Origin: Blastomussa wellsi
Taxonomy: Eukaryota > Cnidaria > Anthozoa > Scleractinia > Plerogyridae
NCBI GenBank assembly: GCA_947652115.1
Contig: OX393562.1
Coordinates: 7,189,593 to 7,253,592, forward strand
DNA: 64,000 nucleotides
Direction of reading: 5' to 3'
Position 1 is the stretch's first letter; every line of letters begins with the position of its first letter. This document shows, piece by piece, positions 56,501 through 64,000 of the stretch. The notes below the pieces were generated by a model. That model ran no database searches, was not told the origin of the DNA, and saw only the letters and a list, made by a program, of their open reading frames with translations. The position numbers and the translations under genes were made by a program.

Positions 56501-57838
56501 CAAGGGAATTTCATAAAGTCCAAGAGTTTTATGATTTTATTTTTCACTTATGCACTGACGTGTGACGTGACCTTCACTGCAGTCGACATCGTCAGATTAT
56601 AGTCATAGTTTTGCCATAATTTCGAAACTTGCATCAATCAAATGCAAGAATACATGTATATTTGATGTATTGCTCGATAAAACACCCTGCACCAGGGCCA
56701 TTTGTCGGGGGCACCACGCGGATGGCCCTGGGGACAAGGTTGTTTCGCCAGTGAATGTTCAATGAACAAGCAACATGGAGGCTTGTTCCTTTGCGCGTGG
56801 CTTCGATCTTGAAGGCTTTGTACTGGTCAGTCTTCAACTGAAATGTAAGCTACATGATGTTTTAATGCCTTTATACATGCGAGTCTTAAGGTGGATGGTA
56901 CCAGTTTTCTGGTTTTTGACTGTCTAAACTTTGGGAGAAAAGAGCAAAATATCAGTCCAAGGCCATAACAAAATGCTCGAATGATTCAATTCCATATTAT
57001 GTTCTTGACCAAAAATAACAAGTATTTCGTCATCAGTTGTCACCATGGTAACGGTACTTGATGATTATTCGGACCTACTTTCCAGCTTCTGGTGAATAAA
57101 ACTTGAAAACCAACCTGGTGACCCCCAATTTTTTTCACGTTATAACTTTTGGCATTTGAAAAGGAAACTGTATAATAATTTTAAAAAAATTCTACGAAGC
57201 GGATTTTTTTATAAACGTGAAAAAAGGCAATTTGTGAGTAGAGAAAAATTCCTTTCGTAGAATTTTTTAAAATTACGTCTGACGTTTCCTCTCAGTAAGG
57301 GGAAGACATTGAAACAATAAAAAAATAGGGTCACCGGGCTTGTTTTCTCGGAAAAGCCTTCGCGAGTTCAACAATATCCACGCGCGTAGTCATGCACTTC
57401 AAAATCTTGACTTTATATGACTGGCATTTACTCATGCTCAGTTTTGACTACCGCTGACCCATTCGCGTTCATACACGCGCGACCACGCACTTACCGTCGT
57501 TTTGTTTTCTTTGGTCTTCGACACTACTTTGAGGATCATCTTCGAGAATCTCGACTTCGCTGCCGTGAAATTAGTTAGTAGTTGTTTCGTTAACTGTTTT
57601 ATTGAACGTTTGGCCTACCTTTTAACGATTTCCTTTCAAACTTTCGTTTGATTTGCCATATTTTGTTGAACACGAAGCTGTCAGAAACGATAAGTGAAAT
57701 CAACTCGACACATGGTTGGATGTCGATCTTCATTGCCGAAGCACTTCACGGAATATTTGTTCTCATTCTTCGCCCTTGTGAGATTTGTTAGTTTTGAAAC
57801 TCGCCTTTTGGCAGTAAAACAACCTTTGTGACGAGGCC
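53591..57838. other. no firm gene; 5' side of LETM1
   Basis: The missing LETM1 5' exon should lie here or further right. It contains a poly-G run (54726-54743), a SINE (55797-56340), and a palindromic A/T-rich pair at about 57175-57280. A strong minus-strand donor (ACGACG|GTAAGT at 57494) ends a possible exon whose phase does not fit the LETM1 exon at 53148. Confidence 0.4.
55797..56340 (-). mobile_element. SINE copy split by another repeat
   Basis: 55797-56025 matches the SINE at 42953-43207 (GAGCTTATCCCAGTTTCC, TGGATGGGATGCTAGTCC, TATACACCTGGGTG). The tRNA-like end is interrupted at about 56025 by sequence rich in TTCCATGACCT units, and the SINE end (TTAGACCACTGCGCC) resumes at about 56312. 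Confidence 0.7.
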
Positions 57839-58425
57839 GGGACTTATGGCGTTCCATCCCCGCCAAAATTCGAATTGACAATACAACATTCAATCATGCA
57901 ATGCTATACATGCCCAAGAGCATTACAACATTCCCAAACACTCTGCGTTGTTCTCGATACGACTACGATATGTCATAAGTTACAATACAACGTCTTAAAT
58001 CGCAATACAACATGTTCACATACATCGTACAACATGTGACAACTGACTTTACAACATGTTGCCGATGAATACTGTTCTTGATTGACTTTTCAACCTTGTA
58101 TCATCACGAAGCGAACGCCACGTCTCTGTTTACGTTACAACATGCCAACGGGCTCGATCGATGAACTTCACAAGATTTTTCCAAACGCGACTTTATGCTG
58201 CATGTAACGATCGGGTTACAACATAGGTTTACAACATGCCACGACATGGGTTTACAACATGGGTTTACAACACGTCACGATCGGGTTTACAACATGCCAC
58301 GATAGGGTTTACAACATCCGTCAAACTCAATCGATAATCAATCGATTATGAACTCTTAAAATGTTAACCGCTGACCCGGTTATTTCGCTGTCCAGCGCCA
58401 GGTCCTGCGCGGTCTGCCAACAATC

Positions 58426-58534
58426 ATGGCTGACAACATTGCTCGTATCCTATCGGTGGTGCAGGATACGATAGAAAGGCTCGACAATTTTCAAGGCCCT
58501 GACGACTGTAGCAGTTTAGTTCTCCGTTTGGAGT
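58426..58534 (+). pseudogene. transposase N-terminus in left arm (cut by gap)
   Basis: MADNIARILSVVQDTIERLD... runs into the gap after 36 codons. It is identical to the start of the minus-strand copy in the right arm, because the start codon lies inside the terminal repeat. Confidence 0.6.
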
Positions 58535-58734
58535 NNNNNNNNNNNNNNNNNNNNNNNNNNNNNNNNNNNNNNNNNNNNNNNNNNNNNNNNNNNNNNNNNN
58601 NNNNNNNNNNNNNNNNNNNNNNNNNNNNNNNNNNNNNNNNNNNNNNNNNNNNNNNNNNNNNNNNNNNNNNNNNNNNNNNNNNNNNNNNNNNNNNNNNNNN
58701 NNNNNNNNNNNNNNNNNNNNNNNNNNNNNNNNNN
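58535..58734. other. assembly gap, 200 N
   Basis: Exactly 200 N, a conventional gap size, so the true length is unknown. It falls in the centre of a palindromic transposon, where assemblers commonly break. Confidence 0.99.
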
Positions 58735-59058
58735 AAATCCACTTTCAACAAGACAAACCAGCTGTTCTTCCTTTATATCGAAGTAAGGACGTCCTGGGTT
58801 ACCACTGTAAATTTTCGAACCACTACAATTGTTAGGTTGATCATGAGCGGCTAATGTGTCTGCTTCCTTCAGGTGGTTAATTGCCACACCAATGTACGAT
58901 ACAAACGACCCCGGAAGTTCCGCGTTGTTCACAATGGATCTGTTCAAATACTCCAAACGGAGAACTAAACTGCTACAGTCGTCAGGGCCTTGAAAATTGT
59001 CGAGCCTTTCTATCGTATCCTGCACCACCGATAGGATACGAGCAATGTTGTCAGCCAT
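58735..59058 (-). CDS. integrase-like transposase, N-terminal 108 codons (cut by gap)
   Basis: Starts at ATG 59058 as MADNIARILSVVQDTIERLD and passes through GSFVSYIGVAINHLKEADTL to GRPYFDIKEEQLVCLVESGF at the gap edge. GRP-(F/Y)-DI-x-x-EQL followed by a hydrophobic helix resembles the helix-turn-helix start that precedes an integrase catalytic core in a widespread cnidarian transposase family. The catalytic part lies in the gap. Confidence 0.6.
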
Positions 59059-59638
59059 GATTGTTGGCAGACCGCGCAGGACCTGGCGCTGGACAGCGAA
59101 ATAACCGGGTCAGCGGTTAACATTTTAAGAGTTCATAATCGATTGATTATCGATTGAGTTTGACGGATGTTGTAAACCCTATCGTGGCATGTTGTAAACC
59201 CGATCGTGACGTGTTGTAAACCCATGTTGTAAACCCATGTCGTGGCATGTTGTAAACCTATGTTGTAACCCGATCGTTACATGCAGCATAAAGTCGCGTT
59301 TGGAAAAATCTTGTGAAGTTCATCGATCGAGCCCGTGGCATGTTGTAACGTAAACAGAGACGTGGCGTTCGCTTCGTGATGATACAAGGTTGAAAAGTCA
59401 ATCAAGAACAGTATTCATCGGCAACATGTTGTAAAGTCAGTTGTCACATGTTGTACGATGTATGTGAACATGTTGTATTGCGATTTAAGACGTTGTATTG
59501 TAACTTATGACATATCGTAGTCGTATCGAGAACAACGCAGAGTGTTTGGGAATGTTGTAATGCTCTTGGGCATGTATAGCATTGCATGATTGAATGTTGT
59601 ATTGTCAATTCGAATTTTGGCGGGGATGGAACGCCATA

Positions 59639-59991
59639 GGGACTGAACTTCATTATTTTCTTTTTCTTCGTCACTTTCTTCTGCATAAGCGGTGGACAAG
59701 GAGTAGTAGGTGTAAAAACCTACTAGTCCAGCAAAGTACACAAAACGAGAGAATCGGGAGTTGGAATTAACCGCTTCAGTTTTAAGATCTTTGCGATCGC
59801 CGACAGGATCGATCGCAGCACAATCGGGAATTTTAACTTTGTAACTCGGGCATTGAGTTCCGAAAAAAAAAAATTCTGACGCATATCGAATTGTCCAAGA
59901 ACCGGCGCTCAAAGAACAACTTTCTTGTTGATCCAATCTCTGATAAACAGGGCAAAAGCAACCTTGCATGTATTAACCCACGCGCCGCCAT
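59639..59991 (-). CDS. candidate first exon of an unidentified mitochondrial protein (disrupted)
   Basis: ATG at 59989-59991 (context AAATATGGCGG) opens a frame MAARGLIHARLLLPCLSE.. rich in Arg and hydrophobics, like a mitochondrial presequence. One extra base in an 11-base T run (A run at 59863-59873) shifts it. The next frame continues FFGTQCPSYKVKIPDCAAID, a hydrophobic span (FVYFAGLVGFYTYY) and an acidic AEESDEEKENN. The transposon at 57845-59638 sits in this frame. With it and one GGGACT copy removed, the frame stays open (VQSRPRHKGCFTAKRR...) for about 50 more codons. GC-rich, CpG-containing sequence just upstream looks like a promoter. I do not recognise the protein. Confidence 0.4.
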
Positions 59992-60059
59992 ATTTGTTTT
60001 GAAATTTTCAGCTTTAAATCTCGCGCGTGAGGCGCGCGCTCGTCACCAGACTTCCCACG

Positions 60060-61262
60060 TACGAAAAACTGGTACGATCCACTTTAAATAAACATTTTTC
60101 AGAAATCAATGCTTTCGTGTTTCGCTGTAAGACAAAAATTTTAAGAACCACTTTTGGCGACAAAATGTTTTCATTTGGCGACTGAAAAAAATATTCAGTC
60201 ACCACTTGGTGCCTGCATAAAAAAATTAATTTTGGACCCTGTGCCTTAAAATTGAGTCTGGTTAGATTGTGGCTTTGTGACACTACTGCAATCTGACAGT
60301 AAGCTTAAAATAATAATTAATTAATTACAACAGCAATATTAATTTTATTAGTGAACAACAGATTTGAATAATAACGTTGCTGGGCTGTGACCACACAAAT
60401 GAAGATGGTAAGCATGTGATAGTCTAACGCATTTAAAAACAAAAAGATGGTAAGCCTATGATGGAACAAAAATTAGACATTCAAACGCAATGTGATGCAA
60501 ATATAAGTGGCTGGGTATTCTACCATCTAGCCCTTGCGAACACTGCACGTGTACCAGATCAACTCTAATAGCCAGTGTATAGAAGGTGAAATTACGATTA
60601 TCGCTGAGAATTAGGATTATTTCCAACGAGCCGGCATGGTAAAAAAAAGTGTCATATATAATATCAGCCGATCATGCATGACAGAACAGGTCGATCATGC
60701 AACCTCATTTATAAGTGTACTCACCGAAAATGCGGCGAAGAAGTAAACCACAACCTTCCTGTCAAAATATGCAAGCAAATAATGATAAAGAAAAACAGCA
60801 ACAAAAGCTTATCAGTCTCTGAGACTCTGGTTTCGTCATCAACTTTGCAATATACATGCAAACTCGTTTGGGAGTTAAAAATTATACTCACGAAGGCAGT
60901 AAGAGTGTTGTAACATCGCCATTTCCTTGTTTATCTGGTACCATTCAGGTAATGAATTCCTTGCAATTTACAACTAGCTAATCGCCGTTGGTTTCTTCGC
61001 TTAAACATATATTCTTGATATGTTTGGGGGGATTCATATCACCATCAGTTCACCAAACTCAATGCAAACCCACTCACATGGAATGATAACAAGGCTCAAG
61101 ATTCATACTGGTCAGCGGACGTCCACAGCCCGCAGCCAGCAGAGATCTCTGGGACACTTGTTTGCCAGAAGAGGTGTGACAGAAGCTAGTTCACCCGGAA
61201 AATAAATTTGACGGTGAATTTCTGTGATCCAGAAACGACCACTATAGAGGCCGAGAACAAGA
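60060..61262. other. intergenic region upstream of WDR1
   Basis: AT-rich, no gene seen. It lies between two divergent starts (candidate exon at 59991 on - and WDR1 at 61263 on +). The last 200 bases are probably WDR1 5' UTR and promoter; no TATA box stands out. Confidence 0.5.
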
Positions 61263-61557
61263 ATGTCTTTTGAGAAAGGTACGTTCCTCATGCATAGTTA
61301 AAATTTGCATCTGCGTCGGTCTAACTAGCAGAATTAATGTAGAAGTACATTCATAGCACAAGTTCCACAACATATTGTCTGGATTGATTGTGGGTTATTC
61401 CTGTCTTATCCGCTGAGCTTTCTTGAAATTTGCAGGACGCATATTTTCTACTTTGCCACGGACTGTGAGAGGGTCTCCGACAGTCTTAAAAGGCGATCCA
61501 AAAGGGAAGAATTTCTTATACACAAATGGTAACAGTGTCATAATTCGCGATATAGAG
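61263..61557 (+). CDS. WDR1: WDR1/AIP1 actin-interacting WD-repeat protein, first two coding exons
   Basis: Exon 1 (61263-61278) encodes MSFEK plus one base before GTACGT. Exon 2 (61436-61557) follows AAATTTGCAG and completes Gly, giving GRIFSTLPRTVRGSPTVLKG, then DPKGKNFLYTNGNSVIIRDI, and ends GAG|GTGAGC in phase 0. This matches the WDR1 N-terminus (vertebrate FASLPQ.ERG, GDPKGNNFLYTNGK, VILRNID), the first blade of the double beta-propeller. WDR1 works with cofilin to disassemble actin filaments in the cytoplasm. The remaining exons lie beyond 64000; none is visible in 61558-64000. Confidence 0.9.
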
Positions 61558-61620
61558 GTGAGCTTTTCTCCAAGACATATTTTAACTACACATGAAAATT
61601 TGTACATCTTAATAATATAG

Positions 61621-61925
61621 ATAGCCAAGCCTAAAAGCGAAGCTCCGTATTTTTGCTGGTTCTCAAGTCGAATTGCAGAATTTCCACTAAAAATGACCAT
61701 AAAAAGTTAAAAATGCTGCCAGAAGAAAAAATCGGACCTGAAGAATACCAATGCCTGATCAGCGGTCAACTTAAAAAAAAAAACATGTTACCTCGATGAG
61801 TTCTAACCTGAGCCTGCGATACTGGTCAGCGGATACCTCGATTTGACAGCTGTCAATTGACCATAAAGCTGATAAGGCTGACAAGGTGTTGACAAGGCAT
61901 GGCTATTTATGGCCGCCATGTTGCG
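61621..61925. repeat. dispersed repeat, copy 3 of 3 (inverted)
   Basis: Inverse copy of 44520-44890, in the WDR1 intron. Ends near GGCCGCCATGTTGCGCC. Confidence 0.8.
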
Positions 61926-62226
61926 CCATCGATTGCAGCTTGTGTTGACATTCTTTAATGAAAAGCACTTAATGACACATTTTCTAGAGCTCTACAAAGA
62001 TTTGTAGCTATTACTTTGATTCTAACAGCATTTATTAACCTCGCGGCCATAGGGCGAGCACGGTTCTTGCTCTGCACGGGATTTTTTTTTGTCGGTAACC
62101 AGACCCAAAGCCCACTCATCCACTAATTGAAAGCCAATCAATCGATTAATTTATTAATAAAAACTAATTTACTATCCAGCTTGTGTAAGTTAAAACGCCA
62201 GATAAATCTAACTACTTCCGGAACTA

Positions 62227-62908
62227 CAGTACCGCTCAAATGTAAGTTACCACCGTCTCGCGAGAAACGCGACTCGTATCGCGAGAAACGAGACTCGTAT
62301 CGCAGGAAACGAGAACTGTCTCTCGAGAAATTTCTCGTTTCTCGCGAGTGCACTGCAAGTACCACTTGACGTTTTTTTGGAGAAACAAAATAAACTGCTT
62401 CGGTGCAAACAGTTGTTCGCGTGCATTGGAAAAATCGTTCATCTCGCCGATGTGTGCCAAGAGCAAAACTTCCCCCTGTCAAAAATTTAATGAATGTGAA
62501 CGACGCATCGAAAAGCACCTCGATTAAAGACATTAAACATTGTTTCTTCAAATTCGGTCTATTTTAGTGTAATCAAGCGCACCGGCAACTGCCGTGAAGT
62601 GTCAAAAATCTCAAAAACAACCATATCTTTTAAGATCGCGTCGCCGGTCGGTTGTGGACTGCAAACAAAAATCTTTTACATGGAAGCCGCTTTTTTGCGA
62701 GTAATATATTCCATACTAAACGCTTCAATGACTCTCGAGAGAAACGAGAACCCTCTCGCGAGAAACGAGACTCGTATCGCAGGAAACGAGACTCGTATCG
62801 CGAGAAACGAGACTCGTATCGCGAGAAACCAGGCTTGTATCGCGAGAAACGAGACTCGTATCGCGAGAAACGAGACGAGAGGTGGTAACTTACATTTGAG
62901 CGGTACTG
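62227..62908. mobile_element. 682-bp TA-flanked MITE with internal 21-bp tandem arrays
   Basis: The ends CAGTACCGCTCAAATGTAAG and CTTACATTTGAGCGGTACTG are perfect inverses, with TA on each side. Next to each end is an array of the 21-base unit CTCGTATCGCGAGAAACGAG + A (left about 62256-62350, right about 62734-62878). Charged repetitive reading frames across the arrays are artefacts. It is in the WDR1 intron. Confidence 0.88.
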
Positions 62909-64000
62909 TATATCACCAAGGTATAGATTTGGTCAGTAACCCCTCTTCTTTCCTTGTGGTAGCATCCTTTTCCTAAAAGAAACGGCTATCCTCTTTACGC
63001 ATGCGCAGGAGAAACGTCTATATTACACAAAGTGACACAGCCTCGTTTTCTCTTGGGCAGCAGTAGACAATGATTAACTGGAACGACAATTTCTATTTGA
63101 GCGATCAGAATACAAAGTGTAGTACGCATGCGTCCTACGGCCATTGCGGGAATATCTCTCTACTCAAGGGTGCTGTTTAGTTCAACTGACGTCACGTTAT
63201 TGTCACATTATCGTATTGGTCGCTGTCCAGTGTTGCAACTCTTGTACCAAAAAAAAAGTAATAATTCACATACTTTTCGAAGTAAGCTTGAAAGGCGTGT
63301 GTGGTGGAGTTTCACCACAGACATGCTAGTTTCTAAAAATATTTCCACGTCACTTTCGTGATTAAATATGCAAAAACTTCCACCGGGATCCATCAGTCAT
63401 GCGGCACAAAAAATTTGACAGCGAATTAAATATGCAAAAACTCTCACCGGGATTTTCGTGGCAAATTTTGTAAACAGACAGGAAGCAGATATAACATCTG
63501 TACTACGCTTTGAAATATCTTTTGAATAGGATGTTTTTGGGTTCGATCTGTTTATTATTTTTAGAGAAACGACCTTCGTTAAAATACAACAAGAATTTTC
63601 GTGTTTATTTAAAAATAGTCATGCGGAACAATGAGACAAAATTTGACAGCTTGGGCCGCCGAAAGTGGCATGGGATTTTCCCCAACAGCTGTTAATTAAA
63701 ATTCATTTACCGATGGAATCCCAATATCCAGCTCTTTATTTAGTAAGAAATATAATCTGTTTTCGTGTTATTTGAGTGCTTGCTTTGGAGCGAGCTCCAT
63801 TAGCTTCCATTGCTAAGTATTCTTGCTGTCAAGCCGGGAATAAATATGTAAACTAGGAATTTCATAATGAAAGTGAGTGCTGGCAGCAGGAAATAGCGAT
63901 TGTCACTACAAAACGAAAATACAATACAAATTAGTTCATTGCCAAGTTTATTAGAATTTCACAACAGAGAAAAGAAATAATATTAAAGCAGTAAACTTAC
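62909..64000. other. WDR1 intron, no exon seen
   Basis: No WD-repeat coding segment could be found. A short direct repeat (TTAAATATGCAAAAACT, 63362-63379 and 63426-63442) is present. The window ends in AAACTTAC, which on the minus strand would read GTAAGTTT, a possible donor of something beyond the edge. Confidence 0.45.

Larger units (their letters stand above)
57845..59638. mobile_element. DNA transposon with 690-bp terminal inverted repeats and 6-bp duplication
   Basis: The arms 57845-58534 and 58950-59638 are reverse complements over their full length (starts TATGGCGTTCCATCCCCGCC). GGGACT flanks both outer ends (57839-57844, 59639-59644). The arms contain many TTTACAACATG repeats and the start of a transposase-like gene. 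The centre is an assembly gap, so the internal length is unknown. The N-terminal sequence and a 6-bp duplication suggest a transposon with an IS3-like integrase (IS3EU-type); this is inferred from memory of similar cnidarian proteins. Confidence 0.8.

Noticed and set aside
56634..56837. Minus frame after a good acceptor (LKTDQYKAFKIEATRKG...)
   Set aside because: It continues into sequence resembling a common interspersed repeat and has no link to LETM1 phase or domains.
57494..57580. Possible first LETM1 exon with strong donor ACGACG|GTAAGT on the minus strand
   Set aside because: The open frame (MILKVVSKTK...) ends in phase 0, but the LETM1 exon at 53148 needs two bases from the previous exon; joined directly it reads into TAG. 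It could be a UTR exon or belong to another gene.
62127..62976. Repetitive charged proteins (EKRDSYREKRDSY type) near 62.3 and 62.8 kb
   Set aside because: They arise from the 21-bp non-coding tandem arrays of a MITE, in several frames and both strands.

Overview
The window looks like a piece of an anthozoan cnidarian genome, most likely a stony coral. It is AT-rich, with long introns, short exons and canonical GT-AG splice sites. It holds animal-specific genes (class C GPCRs, LETM1, WDR1) and a dense load of DNA transposons, foldback MITEs, tRNA-derived SINEs and Penelope-like elements. There are no operons and no prokaryotic or CRISPR features. The species call is inference; the eukaryotic gene structure is seen directly.

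Layout. 1-5 kb: no gene recognised; it holds a 308-bp tandem duplication. 5.1-10.3 kb (+): a two-exon metabotropic-glutamate-receptor-like gene (mGluR-A) whose intron carries a 1.76-kb non-autonomous DNA transposon. 10.3-16.9 kb: repeats, including a head-to-head pair of Penelope-like 3' ends and a tRNA-like SINE. 17.0-24.1 kb: a complete 7.07-kb DNA transposon with terminal inverted repeats containing G/C homopolymers and a TAA target duplication. It carries two divergent genes (DDE transposase on +, SAM/coiled-coil accessory protein on -), both broken by stops or a frameshift. 28.1-32.3 kb (+): a second mGluR-like gene (mGluR-B), a paralogue of the first, with one extra A in a homopolymer at the border between cysteine-rich and membrane domains and a stop codon supplied by a MITE. 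33.2-53.1 kb (-): LETM1, 12 coding exons found, 5' coding end not found, introns full of MITEs, SINEs and Penelope-like copies. 57.8-59.6 kb: a palindromic transposon with about 690-bp terminal repeats and a 6-bp target duplication, interrupted by a 200-N assembly gap and inserted in an open frame of a possible mitochondrial-protein exon (-). 61.3-64.0 kb (+): the first two coding exons of WDR1/AIP1, which continues outside the window.

How the genes relate. The two receptors are a dispersed tandem pair in the same orientation, with the same intron position and phase right after the signal peptide. They share changes in the ligand pocket that argue against glutamate as ligand. LETM1 (mitochondrial inner-membrane cation exchange/morphology) and WDR1 (actin turnover) are ordinary housekeeping neighbours. 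The most interesting material is in the mobile elements: the two-gene TAA-duplicating transposon, the hammerhead-ribozyme-like motifs in the Penelope-like ends, the SINE-in-MITE element, and several MITEs placed where they affect gene ends or splicing signals. Three separate coding frames are each broken by exactly one extra base in a poly-A/T run, which points to sequence error as much as to decay.
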